Positions 38,958 to 48,474 of a DNA stretch of 64,000 nt are shown one piece after another. This DNA is from Pseudomonas putida NBRC 14164 (GTDB taxonomy: Bacteria > Pseudomonadota > Gammaproteobacteria > Pseudomonadales > Pseudomonadaceae). The translations under genes were made by a program, and so were the position numbers. The stretch is from contig NC_021505.1 in assembly GCF_000412675.1 (NCBI RefSeq), forward strand, positions 1,172,501-1,236,500. The letters run 5' to 3'. Below the pieces are notes generated by a model, which was not told the origin of the DNA, ran no database searches, and saw nothing but the letters and a program-made list of their open reading frames with translations. Numbering within the stretch: the stretch's first letter is position 1; every line of letters begins with the position of its first letter.

Positions 38958-41399
38958 TTATTTGCCGGGCACCAACGTAAGCCGCGGGTTGCCATACGCC
39001 CTGGCGAAGTTCTGCGGCTGTAGCGGCAGGCTCATGAAGCGCCCTTTGAACCAGGCATCCAGCCCGTCGCTGTAGTGCGCGCTGGCAGGGTTGCCGGACT
39101 GGCCGCTGCTGGTCAGCACCTGCAAAGGTTCGGCCTGGCCGAAGTCGACGATCATCCGCGCCGAGGCGGGCAGACGGGTGTCGAAGTCGCTGCCCCAGGC
39201 GTACGGCGTGAGGGCCAGGGTCGTGAAATCGCCGCCAGCGGCCAGCGGCGAACGGCTGGTGGCATCGCCCAGGCCATGGTAGGCCGGTGCCGGCCAGCGG
39301 TACTGGTGCAGCTTGCCCCACTGCCAGGCGCGGCGGTCGGCACCCAGTTGTGCGTTGCCGGCATCCACCGCGCCAGCCAGGCTGCGGGCGAGGATGGTGG
39401 GTTTGTCTTCTTTCTGCGGGGTGCTGCGGTCATCCCAGAACGGGCTGTCGTCGCGCCCCAGCAGGTGATCGGCCTGCGCCGAGAACGACAACCGGGCATT
39501 GCTGACGAACGCCTGCCACGCCGGGCCGGACTCCGGGCCGAGGTCGTCGAGGAACGTTTGCCGTGCAACTTCCTGGAGAAACAGCTCGTACAGCGCTGCG
39601 TCAGCCGACACCGGGCTCAGACGGCCGTCGAAAGCTTTCAGCCGGGCCAGCGCGTCTTTGGCCTTGTCGCGCTGTGCGGCGGGCAGGGTATCGATCGCCT
39701 GTTTCAGTGGCTGGGCCATGCCAGGGGCATCGAACATCTGCTTGAGCTTGGCGGCCAGCAGGGTCACCTGGTCGTTCTGCAGGGCCATCAGGCTGCGGCT
39801 GTCGTGGCGGCCATTGCCGGCCAGCTGGGCCAGGCGTTCAGCGCGTTCCGGGTAGTACCAGGTGCTGGACAACTGCATCCCATAACCACGTGGCAGGCTG
39901 CGCTGGTTGGCGTGGCCGATCCAGCCGGCGGGTGGGTCCTGGTCGTAGGGGTGCAGCATTGGGTCGGCATAGCCGTCCCAGTCATAGCGCCCGTCCCAGC
40001 CCGGCGAGGGCAGCAGGCCCTGGCCTTCGCGGCGGTTGGGGTAACGGCCGCTGACCTGCCAGCCGATATGGTCGGGCTCGGCGAAGACGAAGTTGAGGGC
40101 GGCGGCGGTCACTTCACGGGTGCTGTCGAAGGCGCGCTCGACGTTCTTGGCACGGGTCAGGTCAAACAGTGCATCCAGGCTGCGGTCGCCCTTGAACTGT
40201 GGCAGGTTCAGCGCCAGGCCCAGGCTGGCGTTATCAGGTTGGGCCAGCAGGGTCCCGTGGCGGGTGTCGTACATCACCTCGCGCAGCGGGCGCTGGCCGC
40301 GGACGAAGAAGGTTTCGCTACGGGCGCGGGCCGGCAGCCATTTGCCATCGGCGAGGTAGGTCAGCTGGCTGCCCTGCCGACGCAGTTGCTCCAGGTACAG
40401 GTCCTGGTTGTCGGCCATCACGGCGCTGCTGCTCCAGGCCAGCTTGCCGTTGTAGCCAGCCAGCACGATCGGCAGGCCGGGCAACGACAGGCCGGCAACC
40501 TGGTACTTGCCCGTGTGGATTTGCACCGGGCTCAGGGCCCAGGCGGCGCGGCTGTCGCTGGCCAGCAGGCTCTTGCCACTGCGGCTGCGCTGCGGGCCCA
40601 GCGCCAGGTTGGCAGAGCCCGGGCTGCCGAGCAGGTCAAGGTCGGCCAGTTTCTGGCTGGCGGCCGCCAGCGCTGGCAGGCCCGGCAACTGGCTGGCCAG
40701 GTTCAGGCCCTTGAGTTTGTCCACTTCCGTTTCGGCCAACGGCTCATCCGGTGCTCCGGGCAGCAACCAGGCCAGCTTGTCGCTGCCGGCTTTCTGCGCC
40801 AGGGTCAGGGCGCTCAGTTCTTCCTGCAGGTTCACCGACTGGCTGAACGCGTACAGGCAGAAGATCAGCGCCGAGTCTTCGGGCTTCCAGTACTCGGGGC
40901 GATAGCCGCTGTTGGCAAGGTCGGCCGGCAGCTTGTCGCGGTAGCGGAACAGGTAGGCGTTGACCCCGCGCGCATATACTTCGAAGAAGCGCTTGAGCCG
41001 TGGCGATGCGTCGGCGTATTGCTGGGCGGCGCTCTGCTTGAGGTTGGCAGCGCGCATCAGGCGGTCGATGTCCAGCGCGTCGCTGCCGGCCAGTTCGGCC
41101 AGGCGGCCTTGGGCGAGCAGGCGCATGGCGACCATCTGTTCGATACGGTCGCCCGCGTGCACGTAGCCCAGGCTGAACAGCGCATCATGGAAGCTGCTGC
41201 TTTCGATCAATGGCGCGCCCATGGCGTTGCGGCGGATCGAGACGTTCTGCGCCAGGCCTTTGAGCGGCTGCACGCCGCTGGTCGGTGGCACGCTGTCCTG
41301 GTGGCCGCCCGTCTGGCAGCCGGCCAGCCCGAGCATGCCGAGCAGCGTGGCGGCGGTTGCAAACCGCAGGCGGAAGGGAGGAAAGGCGGGGGCGGCCAT
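38958..41399 (-). CDS. Penicillin acylase (Ntn hydrolase) family lipoprotein
   Basis: An 813-aa exported Ntn-type hydrolase. A signal with lipobox LAGC (Cys28) suggests membrane attachment. The N-terminal alpha part ([29 protein letters not shown]) is followed by the processing site, where GSANLALG replaces the usual GSNxWxxxG; Ser remains as the N-terminal nucleophile. Relatives include acyl-homoserine lactone acylases, but the substrate is not predictable. The start at 41399 has AGGAG 8 nt upstream; the longer frame is not supported. Confidence 0.85.
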   Translation of the reverse strand: MAAPAFPPFRLRFATAATLLGMLGLAGCQTGGHQDSVPPTSGVQPLKGLAQNVSIRRNAMGAPLIESSSFHDALFSLGYVHAGDRIEQMVAMRLLAQGRLAELAGSDALDIDRLMRAANLKQSAAQQYADASPRLKRFFEVYARGVNAYLFRYRDKLPADLANSGYRPEYWKPEDSALIFCLYAFSQSVNLQEELSALTLAQKAGSDKLAWLLPGAPDEPLAETEVDKLKGLNLASQLPGLPALAAASQKLADLDLLGSPGSANLALGPQRSRSGKSLLASDSRAAWALSPVQIHTGKYQVAGLSLPGLPIVLAGYNGKLAWSSSAVMADNQDLYLEQLRRQGSQLTYLADGKWLPARARSETFFVRGQRPLREVMYDTRHGTLLAQPDNASLGLALNLPQFKGDRSLDALFDLTRAKNVERAFDSTREVTAAALNFVFAEPDHIGWQVSGRYPNRREGQGLLPSPGWDGRYDWDGYADPMLHPYDQDPPAGWIGHANQRSLPRGYGMQLSSTWYYPERAERLAQLAGNGRHDSRSLMALQNDQVTLLAAKLKQMFDAPGMAQPLKQAIDTLPAAQRDKAKDALARLKAFDGRLSPVSADAALYELFLQEVARQTFLDDLGPESGPAWQAFVSNARLSFSAQADHLLGRDDSPFWDDRSTPQKEDKPTILARSLAGAVDAGNAQLGADRRAWQWGKLHQYRWPAPAYHGLGDATSRSPLAAGGDFTTLALTPYAWGSDFDTRLPASARMIVDFGQAEPLQVLTSSGQSGNPASAHYSDGLDAWFKGRFMSLPLQPQNFARAYGNPRLTLVPGK

Positions 41400-41502
41400 G
41401 ACAAGGGCTCCTGCAAGGCGAGGCGGGTTTCGAAAGGCGCTAAGGTAGTAAGCGCGCAGGCGCCGTGCAAGGTCCTGTGTCGGTTTATTTGCCTGCGCGG
41501 GC

Positions 41503-42843
41503 TCAAACGTTGAAGTGGTCTGCCAGCGTGTCGGAAAAATGCGTGCAATTGATACGCGCATAGCGTCGGTAGTCACGGGTGACCGCGAATGCAGAGCCAG
41601 GCATCAGCAGAATCTTGTGCTGCTCCAGTTTGCGCACCAGAGGTTGCAGGTCGGGCAGGTCCGGGTGGTAGACCCAGAGGAACATGCCCCCTTGCGGCGC
41701 GATCTCGAACTGCCAGCCGCGCTCGAGCAACAATCGTTGGGTCTGGACTTGCTGCCGGATCAGGCGCTGCTGTACATCCTTCATGTGCCGGGCATAGGTG
41801 CCGTCCGACAATATGGTGTTGACGAAGCGCTCGCAAAACGCAGGCACGGCCACGCAGGTCAGCAGTTTCAGGCGGGTCAGCGGTTCTATCAGGTCTTGCG
41901 AGCAGGCGATGAAGCCCACGCGCAACGAGGCGGACAGGCATTTGGAAAAACTGCCGATGTAGATGACCCGGTCAAGGTTGTCCAGCTCGGCGAAGGTCTG
42001 GCGCACGGCAGGGCTGAAGTCGCCATACACATCATCCTCGACCACGTAGAACTCGTGCTCCACCGCCAGGCGTAGCACGCTGAAGGCGTTGTGCGGGCTG
42101 ATGTTGCTGCCGGTCGGGTTGTGGAAGGTGCTGTTGCAGAAGAACGCTCTGACCTTGTGGATGGCCAGGTAGCGCCGCATTTCCTCCACATCCGGCCCGT
42201 CCTGGGTCCGCCGGATACCGACGACGTGCCCACCCGCCAGCTGGATCAGCTTGATCAGGTTGCCGTTGCCCGGCTCGTCGACGAACACGTGGTCGCCTGG
42301 CTTGATCAGCAACCGGGCTACCAGGTCCAGGCCTTGCGTGGCGCCCAGGGTGGTCAGCAACTGGTTGGGGCGGGCTTCGACACGGGTCAGCCGTTTCATG
42401 TGCACGCACAGCTGTTTGCGCATGGGCAGGTAACCCTGGATGTCGCCGTACTCTGCCAGCGAGCTTTGCTCCAGCCGCGCGGTGCGACGAATCGCCTTGG
42501 CCAGCAGCTCGGTGTCGCGCCACGCCGGCGGCAGCCAGCCGCTGCCCAGTTTGGTGTAGTGCTGCCCGCCCTGCAGCAGCCGGAACAGCGGATCGCCGGC
42601 CATGCACTCGGGCTCGTGGATCACGCTCGTCTGCCGGCTGCGGTTGGCGACGAAGTAGCCGCGGCCGGGCGAGGCCGTCAACACACCTTCGCTGACCAGC
42701 TGGGCATACGCCGATACCACGTCGTGGTAACTGAAATCGACAGCGGCCGTGAGTTTGCGAATGGAGGGCATGCGTTGCCCTGGCGACCACTCGCCTGCAT
42801 CCAGGCGCTGTTTCAACAGGTGATGAAGGCTGGAGGGGTTCAT
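41503..42843 (-). CDS. MocR-type regulator (GntR HTH plus aminotransferase domain)
   Basis: A 446-aa regulator. Residues 1-70 form a GntR winged helix ([28 protein letters not shown]). Residues about 90-440 form a fold-type I aminotransferase domain with the PLP Lys301 in [12 protein letters not shown], plus NPTG and DDVYGDF. MocR proteins sense PLP adducts of amino compounds and usually control a neighbouring gene. It is divergent from the SAT-AlaX-MFS-PLP enzyme operon, 172 bp away, and is its likely regulator. Confidence 0.92.
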   Translation of the reverse strand: MNPSSLHHLLKQRLDAGEWSPGQRMPSIRKLTAAVDFSYHDVVSAYAQLVSEGVLTASPGRGYFVANRSRQTSVIHEPECMAGDPLFRLLQGGQHYTKLGSGWLPPAWRDTELLAKAIRRTARLEQSSLAEYGDIQGYLPMRKQLCVHMKRLTRVEARPNQLLTTLGATQGLDLVARLLIKPGDHVFVDEPGNGNLIKLIQLAGGHVVGIRRTQDGPDVEEMRRYLAIHKVRAFFCNSTFHNPTGSNISPHNAFSVLRLAVEHEFYVVEDDVYGDFSPAVRQTFAELDNLDRVIYIGSFSKCLSASLRVGFIACSQDLIEPLTRLKLLTCVAVPAFCERFVNTILSDGTYARHMKDVQQRLIRQQVQTQRLLLERGWQFEIAPQGGMFLWVYHPDLPDLQPLVRKLEQHKILLMPGSAFAVTRDYRRYARINCTHFSDTLADHFNV

Positions 42844-43015
42844 GGCAGGTCCGAAACCGTTAGAAAAAAAAGCCTAACAGTTAACGGAAATGCTTGTCGA
42901 CTGTTCGTTTGCAAATGGCCAGTACCTGCCACTATCCCCTTGTCGGAACTTTCGGCTGCCAGCAAAGGCGGCACTTTTAGCGTCTGTGCAGACCAGACAA
43001 CTGGATATCAAGCCC
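42844..43015. promoter_or_regulatory. Divergent promoter region of MocR gene and SAT-AlaX operon
   Basis: The 172-bp gap contains GTTAG-N10-CTAAC (inside CCGTTAG...GTTAACGG, about 42857-42887), an AT-rich inverted repeat suited to a regulator site. TTGCAA with a 17-bp spacer to CTATCC is a weak promoter candidate toward the operon. Assignment is inferred from position. Confidence 0.4.
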
Positions 43016-43729
43016 ATGCATACTATGGACATGCAATCTGCCGTCATTGCCAGGCTCCCTTTGCCTGACGAACTGGCGTCATTCAAAGTAGTCAAGAATC
43101 TTGTGACCTCGGCGTTATTGGAATGCTGTTCAATCGACGAGTTCGAAGCGCTGAAAGAAACACTGATTATTGAAAGTGTTTCCGAACAGGCCCATGCCGA
43201 CTTGCAGGCCTTTGCCCAAAAAGATCCAGCGGCTGGCCGCGACCTGGTATTTATTGCAAGAACTTACACCTCTTATTCTGCGGTTTTGCACTATCGGCTT
43301 GCCCACTGGGTCTACTGCAATACGGCTTCTACCTACGGTGCTGGCGGCCAGTGCCTGGCCGCCATGATCTCCAGGCGCGGAAAAATGCTCTCGGGGGCGG
43401 AGATTCATTTCCGCAGCCGTATCGGTGCGCGCTTCATCATCGATCACGGCATGGGCACCGTCATTGGTGAAACATCGACCATTGGTGACGATTGCTACGT
43501 GCTGGGCGGCGTCACCCTGGGCGCCCGGGGTATCAGTGACAACCCTTCGAGCCCCAGGCACCCGACCTTGGGCAACCGGGTACAGATCGGCGCGTTCGCC
43601 AGTGTGCTGGGTGCTATCCACGTCGGCGACGGCGCCTTCATCGGGCCGGGCTGCATCATTACCAAAGACGTCCCTGCCGCTGCCCGTGTGCAGGTAAAAA
43701 CATCACTGCAGGTGGTATTGGAACCATGA
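43016..43729 (+). CDS. Serine acetyltransferase-like protein (CysE family)
   Basis: A 237-aa CysE-type acyltransferase. An N-terminal helical part (HYRLAHWVYC) precedes left-handed beta-helix hexapeptides (IGARFIIDHGMGTVIGETS, DDCYVLGGVTLGA) with the catalytic Asp143-His144 pair of serine acetyltransferases. It probably makes O-acetyl-L-serine from serine and acetyl-CoA. The ATG at 43016 lacks a good ribosome site; ATGs at 43025 and 43031 are alternatives. Its stop overlaps the next ATG. Being next to a PLP enzyme rather than the main cys genes, it likely feeds a special product. Confidence 0.88.
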   Translation: MHTMDMQSAVIARLPLPDELASFKVVKNLVTSALLECCSIDEFEALKETLIIESVSEQAHADLQAFAQKDPAAGRDLVFIARTYTSYSAVLHYRLAHWVYCNTASTYGAGGQCLAAMISRRGKMLSGAEIHFRSRIGARFIIDHGMGTVIGETSTIGDDCYVLGGVTLGARGISDNPSSPRHPTLGNRVQIGAFASVLGAIHVGDGAFIGPGCIITKDVPAAARVQVKTSLQVVLEP

Positions 43730-44514
43730 ATTCCCTGAATTATGAAGTGTTGCGCAATACCGAGAAACTTTATTACAAGGACCAATACCTGGCGGGTGCG
43801 AATACTCAAGTAACGCGGGTACACAGTGACGGTATCGAATTGCAGAGTACCGTGGCCTATCCCGAAGGTGGCGGCCAGGAAGCTGACGTCGGCACGATTG
43901 AACTACCGATAGGCACTGTGCGCTTTGTCTGGGTTAAAAAACTCTACGGTAGCCCTATTCGCCTGGAAGGTTTCAAAGGCGGAAAACTGGGCGGCATCAT
44001 TATTCACAGCCTGCACCCTGATGACTTGCACCTGCTGGATGAAGTCACCGTTGGCATGCCGGCCCGCGTCACTATAGATATTGACCGACGCGAACGGTTG
44101 ACGCTGTCTCACAGTGCCAGTCACTTCCTGTATGCCGCCGCCATCAGCCTGCGTGAAGAACTGAAACAGTGGACCATCGGCTGCCATATCAAGGAAGACT
44201 CGGCGCGTTTCGACTTTCTGGTCGAAGACGCATTCACTGCCGAAGACGTGGTGGAGATAGAACGGCGCGCAAATGAGCTGATCGCCTGCGATGCGCCCAT
44301 CGAACACTACGCGGTGCAGGGCCTGGAAGACGCGCGCCTGTGGACCTACAACGGCATCGAAATCCCGTGTGGTGGCACACACCTTGAGTCGCCTCGGCGG
44401 ATCGGGCGCGTGTCCGTGCGCCGCAAACGCCTGGGCAAAGGCAAAGAGCGGCTGATCTGCGTGTTCCCGGATGCCGAAATCGATGTTTCCACCTATCACG
44501 AGCCTGCGCTATGA
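43726..44514 (+). CDS. AlaX-type alanyl-tRNA trans-editing protein
   Basis: A 262-aa stand-alone relative of the AlaRS editing domain. The N-terminal barrel has STVAYPEGGGQEADVG, and the zinc/editing centre has His129 and His133 (HSASH) plus Cys215 and His219 (CGGTH). AlaX proteins hydrolyse Ser- or Gly-tRNA(Ala). It is coupled by ATGA overlaps to the acetyltransferase before and the MFS transporter after. Such placement in a biosynthetic operon points to clearing tRNA mischarged with the operon's product; that is inference. Confidence 0.88.
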   Translation: MNSLNYEVLRNTEKLYYKDQYLAGANTQVTRVHSDGIELQSTVAYPEGGGQEADVGTIELPIGTVRFVWVKKLYGSPIRLEGFKGGKLGGIIIHSLHPDDLHLLDEVTVGMPARVTIDIDRRERLTLSHSASHFLYAAAISLREELKQWTIGCHIKEDSARFDFLVEDAFTAEDVVEIERRANELIACDAPIEHYAVQGLEDARLWTYNGIEIPCGGTHLESPRRIGRVSVRRKRLGKGKERLICVFPDAEIDVSTYHEPAL

Positions 44515-45719
44515 ACAGCACACTCCCGCGGCGTACCTACCTGTACTTCACCGCACAGTCGATCAACCTGACGACCGCTGTCATGTCCGTGACCATGGCC
44601 GCCATCGTCGGGGCCGCATTGGCGCCGGCTGCTGCGTGGTCCACCGTGCCCTACGGGTTCCAGTTTCTCTGCCTGATGCTGGCAACGTACCCGGTCTCCA
44701 GGTTGATGAGCCGTATCGGTCGCAAGAAAGCCTTCATGCTGGGGTCGATCCCCTTGGCGGCTTCTGGTGTCAGCGGTTATCTGGCCGTGGAATACCAGCA
44801 CTTCCAGCTGCTGGTACTGAGCCATTCAGCGTTGGGCGTTTACATCGCCTTCGCCAACTTCAACCGCTTCGCGGCCACTGACAACCTGGCCCAGAGCCTC
44901 AAGCCCAAGGCCCTTTCACTGGTGGTGGCGGGGGGCGTGATTGCAGCCGTGGTGGGGCCGACTCTGACCGAGTGGCTGAGGGACGTGGGTGGGTACCCGC
45001 TATTTTCGCTGTGCTATGCCTCGTTTGTTGGCCTTGCGCTGATGTCGCTGTTGATTGCCGTTTGCCTGCCCGACGATGCCGGCATCGCCAAAGCCAGTCA
45101 GCACGCGGAAAAATCGGCCACTCCCCGCGAACCGTTCAGCCCGTCGGTGAAAGTTGCCATGGCGGTTGCGGCGCTGAGCTACGGGATCATGAACCTGCTC
45201 ATGATTCAGGCATCGATGCACATGAAACACATGCATGAGGACTTCTCTGATGTCCGCCTGGCCATCCAGTGGCATGTGGTTGCCATGTTTGCACCGTCAT
45301 TCTTTACCGGCGCAATCATTCAGAAGCTGGGCATCAAGACCACCATCTGTGCCGGGCTGGCACTGTTGATCGGTTGCTCGGCGCTGAATATCTGGTCGCA
45401 CAGCTACGCCATGATGACCCTGGCGCTGATTGCCCTCGGGCTGGGCTGGAACCTCACGTATGTGGGCGGCGGCGCATTGCTGGCCCAGTCGCTGCAAAAC
45501 AGCCCGGCAGCGATGCAGATGCAGGGCAAGAACGACCTCGCCATTGCCATTCTGGCAACCGTCGGTGCGTTCAGCCCTTCGCTGTTGCTGAGTACGGTTG
45601 GCTGGGATGGCACCAATGCCATTTGCATGGCCCTTTGCATCGGTTTGCTCTTCGCCACTGCCGGCCTGCTGCAGAACAAGGCCTGCCTGCACACGTCAAT
45701 GGAAGGTAGCCGCAAATGA
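44511..45719 (+). CDS. MFS transporter
   Basis: A 402-aa transporter with about twelve membrane segments. Loop 2-3 has the MFS motif A-like RLMSRIGRKKAF, and a charged central loop lies near residues 190-215 (KASQHAEKSATPREP). Translationally coupled on both sides. In this context it is the likely exporter of the pathway product, though import cannot be excluded. Confidence 0.85.
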   Translation: MNSTLPRRTYLYFTAQSINLTTAVMSVTMAAIVGAALAPAAAWSTVPYGFQFLCLMLATYPVSRLMSRIGRKKAFMLGSIPLAASGVSGYLAVEYQHFQLLVLSHSALGVYIAFANFNRFAATDNLAQSLKPKALSLVVAGGVIAAVVGPTLTEWLRDVGGYPLFSLCYASFVGLALMSLLIAVCLPDDAGIAKASQHAEKSATPREPFSPSVKVAMAVAALSYGIMNLLMIQASMHMKHMHEDFSDVRLAIQWHVVAMFAPSFFTGAIIQKLGIKTTICAGLALLIGCSALNIWSHSYAMMTLALIALGLGWNLTYVGGGALLAQSLQNSPAAMQMQGKNDLAIAILATVGAFSPSLLLSTVGWDGTNAICMALCIGLLFATAGLLQNKACLHTSMEGSRK

Positions 45720-46618
45720 GCGAGCTCATCAGCGTCAGCGAACGCATCTACACCAAACTGGAAATGAACAATCCAGGCGGCAGCCACAAATACCGGGCAG
45801 CCCGGCACATTGTCGAGCATGCCCTGCGCAACGGCGACATCATCCCGGGTGTGACCACGGTCATTGAAAAAACCGGCGGCAGTTTCGGTTTCGGCTTGCT
45901 GGCGGCCTGCCACAAGTATCAGGTGGCCGTGGAACTGGCGGTAGGGCTTGGCTTCAGCCAGACCAAACGGGATTTGCTGGAGTGTTTTGGTGCCAGGCTG
46001 ATCGGCAAAGAGATGCTGGTGGCCGGCGCCACACCCAAGGATGTCGTGATGCATCACCTGGAGAACCAGGCCGCACTGGGCAAGTCCTATTTCTACACCG
46101 ATCAATTCAACAACCCGGTGGGCATTGAAGCCCATCGTTACCAGACGGCCAGTGAGCTTGCCGTGCAATTGACCAACATCGGGGCCGGGCGGGAAATCCT
46201 GTTTGTCGGCTGCGCCGGCACTGGCGCAAGTTTCACAGGCATTACCCTGGGGCTGAAGGACCACGGTTTTGACGTTTCGACGGTGTTGGTCGACCCCAGC
46301 GGTTGTGATTCAAGGGCGGGCGTGTTCACGGACCATCGCTTTGAAGGCATGGCGGTGGGTGTTTGCCCACCCTTCATGGACTGGTCGCTGGTGGACGAAC
46401 GGGCTCAGGTGCAGCACGCCGAAATGCTGGCCGCACAGCGCTGGTTCTACATGCAAAGTGGCATTTTCGTGGGGAATACCGCCGCAGCCTGCCTCGCTGT
46501 TGCCCAGCGCATGGCACAGCACCCGCGGTATGCCGCGACCACCCTGGTCACCATCGCCTATGACGCGGGGCTCTGGTACCAGGACTTGCTGGGGGCGACC
46601 CGGCGAAAGGCCGCGTAG
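45716..46618 (+). CDS. Fold-type II PLP enzyme, divergent cysteine-synthase-like
   Basis: A 300-aa beta-family PLP enzyme. The PLP lysine lies in KLEMNNPGGSHKYRAARHIV, matching K-x-E-x-x-NP-x-GS-x-K of cysteine synthases, and GCAGTGASFTG is the phosphate-binding loop. The usual substrate loop TSGNTG is replaced by GGSFGFG, and the protein is slightly short, so it is not an ordinary CysK/CysM. With O-acetylserine from the first gene it could form a beta-substituted alanine. The product is unknown. Confidence 0.85.
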   Translation: MSELISVSERIYTKLEMNNPGGSHKYRAARHIVEHALRNGDIIPGVTTVIEKTGGSFGFGLLAACHKYQVAVELAVGLGFSQTKRDLLECFGARLIGKEMLVAGATPKDVVMHHLENQAALGKSYFYTDQFNNPVGIEAHRYQTASELAVQLTNIGAGREILFVGCAGTGASFTGITLGLKDHGFDVSTVLVDPSGCDSRAGVFTDHRFEGMAVGVCPPFMDWSLVDERAQVQHAEMLAAQRWFYMQSGIFVGNTAAACLAVAQRMAQHPRYAATTLVTIAYDAGLWYQDLLGATRRKAA

Positions 46619-46642
46619 CAGCTTTTTAATCGAGCCAGTCGA

Positions 46643-46846
46643 TCAGGCGCCGTGGCACTTCTTGAACTTTTTCTCGCTACCGCACGGGCAAGGGTCGTTA
46701 CGGCCAACGTCCTTCAGGGCGTTGCGTACCGGCTCCTGGTGGCCGTGGTTGCAGTGCGGGCCGTGTACATGGCCATGATCGTGGTGGTGGTCATGATCAT
46801 GGTCGTGGTTGCAGTCAGGGCCATGAACGTGGGGTTGTTGGGACAT
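46643..46846 (-). CDS. Histidine-rich SEC-C motif protein
   Basis: A 67-aa protein. The first half is a His/Asp-rich metal-binding stretch ([20 protein letters not shown]), and the C-terminus is a SEC-C zinc motif [17 protein letters not shown]. It is probably a metal-binding protein; the function is unknown. The nearby YchJ protein has two SEC-C motifs. Confidence 0.85.
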   Translation of the reverse strand: MSQQPHVHGPDCNHDHDHDHHHDHGHVHGPHCNHGHQEPVRNALKDVGRNDPCPCGSEKKFKKCHGA

Positions 46847-46853
46847 TGCAGGG

Positions 46854-47336
46854 TTACTCCGGGATGTGATCGCCGGGGATTATCTCACCACTGCGCGATA
46901 AGTGCAGGTCCCGATGGATGACCAACCCGGTCGCCAGTTCGCCCTGCAAGGTGTAATGCAGCGGCTGCCTGCTTTTGAGCAGCTTGGCCAGTGGCTTGAG
47001 GTGCTGCCACAGGTTGGTGCGCGCGGTGATCTTGAAGGTGCGCCGGGCGTGCCCGCCCACGCTGCGCCAGACACTGGCTTCGTCCTGCACCAGCAGCAGG
47101 TCGTTGAGGCGTATTGCATACGACAGGTTGCGGATGAACAGGCGGCTGTCATTGGGGTTGTCGACCCGTAGGTGCAGCACGAACTCCTGCTCCAGCAACC
47201 TGGCCTTGACCGTTTCGACCTCGACCAGGTGCACTTCGGGTTCGCGCCAGTCGTCACCCCCCCAACTGGCACAGCCCGCCAGCAAGGCCAGGCATGCGAT
47301 CAGTGTGCAGGGCAGCAGCAGGCGGGCGCGGGCCAT
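46854..47336 (-). CDS. LEA type 2 (WHy domain) lipoprotein
   Basis: A 160-aa lipoprotein: signal with lipobox LLAGC (Cys22), then a WHy/LEA14-type beta-domain ([41 protein letters not shown]). Such domains occur in desiccation-related proteins; the bacterial role is unclear. It begins 6 bp after the ychJ stop. Confidence 0.85.
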   Translation of the reverse strand: MARARLLLPCTLIACLALLAGCASWGGDDWREPEVHLVEVETVKARLLEQEFVLHLRVDNPNDSRLFIRNLSYAIRLNDLLLVQDEASVWRSVGGHARRTFKITARTNLWQHLKPLAKLLKSRQPLHYTLQGELATGLVIHRDLHLSRSGEIIPGDHIPE

Positions 47337-47341
47337 CATGC

Positions 47342-47818
47342 TCAGCTACCCACGTAACTGGCGCAGCATTTCTTGAATTTCTGCCCGCTGGCGCAAGGGC
47401 AGGGGTCGTTGCGCCCGGCCTTCAGCCCAACCGTAGGGTCGATGAAATACCAGCGCCCGGCATGCTGGACGAACGCCGAACGTTCACGGTGCTGGTGATC
47501 GCCATCCTGGTCGTGCCAGCGCGCGGTGAAGGTGACAAACCCGTGCTCCGGCTGGCCGCCCAGTACTTCGGCGTCTTCCACCTCCAGGCCCAGCCAGGTG
47601 CTCTGGGCGCTCCAGGCCGCCATGGCGGCCTGGTCCAGTTCGGCTTGCTGGGCCGGCAGGGTGGTGGCCACCAGGTAGTCGACCAGGCCCAGCACGTAGG
47701 CGCTGTAGCGTGAGCGCATCAGCGCCTGGGCATCCGGTGCCGGGGTGCCTGCATGGTAATGCCCGCAGCAAGCGTCGAGCAGGTTGCCACTGCCGCAAGG
47801 GCAGACCGAGACACTCAT
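47342..47818 (-). CDS. ychJ: YchJ-family protein with two SEC-C motifs
   Basis: A 158-aa UPF0225 protein. SEC-C motifs sit at both ends ([31 protein letters not shown]) and flank an NTF2-like domain ([17 protein letters not shown]). The function is unknown. An ATG at 47821, overlapping the upstream stop, is a one-codon-longer alternative. Confidence 0.92.
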   Translation of the reverse strand: MSVSVCPCGSGNLLDACCGHYHAGTPAPDAQALMRSRYSAYVLGLVDYLVATTLPAQQAELDQAAMAAWSAQSTWLGLEVEDAEVLGGQPEHGFVTFTARWHDQDGDHQHRERSAFVQHAGRWYFIDPTVGLKAGRNDPCPCASGQKFKKCCASYVGS

Positions 47819-47820
47819 CA

Positions 47821-48315
47821 TCACCACCAGTACTTGCCGAAGTTTTCAGGGTTGGCCCAGAACCTGGCGTTGAGCCAGTCCGGGACCTGCTTGTAGTCAT
47901 GTAGATCATAGGTGAACAGGCTCAATACCTGCTGGTCACGGCAGAATTTCTCGCTGGCCGACAGCGCCAAGGCAAAGAAGTCGGTGTCTTGCCAGCCGCA
48001 GGCGGCCAGGTCGGCCAGCACCGCTACCCGGCTGGCATTGAGGTTGCGAATGCCGCCGAGCAGTTCCAGGCCGGTGCGCTTGGGCAGGTGTTCCAGGCAG
48101 TCCACCAGCACCGCCAGATCAAAGCGTTGGGCCGCCAGTCCGGCCGGCAGCGGGCCCGGGGCAGCCGTGGCGATCGTCACCTGGGGGTGCGCCTGGGCGA
48201 AGGCGTCCAGCGCCGGGAAGCGCGTGCCGACCAGTAGCAGGCGTTGCGGGGTGAAGCGTTCGAGCAGGGCCGCCAGGGCTTGCTGCGGCGTGCGTTGGGA
48301 AAAACCGTCGGTCAT
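47821..48315 (-). CDS. Methyltransferase-like protein, DUF6231 type
   Basis: A 164-aa protein with a partial Rossmann-like pattern ([43 protein letters not shown]) but no clear SAM-binding GxGxG. It resembles small proteins found next to ychJ in Pseudomonas. The start at 48315 follows GAGGATTGGC. The stop overlaps the ychJ start region. Confidence 0.7.
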   Translation of the reverse strand: MTDGFSQRTPQQALAALLERFTPQRLLLVGTRFPALDAFAQAHPQVTIATAAPGPLPAGLAAQRFDLAVLVDCLEHLPKRTGLELLGGIRNLNASRVAVLADLAACGWQDTDFFALALSASEKFCRDQQVLSLFTYDLHDYKQVPDWLNARFWANPENFGKYWW

Positions 48316-48474
48316 TGCCAATCCTCGTTCAAGTCGTCCAAGACTAGCGGGCCGCGGCGTGTGGGCAAAGAGGCATGTGACCACGTCGTGGCTTATTGCT
48401 GGCAGGGTTGGAAAGCGCGGTCTTTACTCCCAGAGATCGGCCTTATGCCGATTCCCCCTAGGAGAAGCAATGAA

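Noticed and set aside
37459..39075. 538-codon open frame antisense to the ligase and PdeX genes
   Set aside because: Spans two recognised overlapping genes; no motif seen.
39075..41513. 812-codon open frame antisense to the penicillin acylase gene
   Set aside because: Composition is a mirror of the real gene; no ribosome site or family resemblance.
43726..44514. Truncated alanyl-tRNA synthetase gene
   Set aside because: No aminoacylation domain remnant; the protein is a complete AlaX length with intact zinc ligands and good overlaps with its neighbours.
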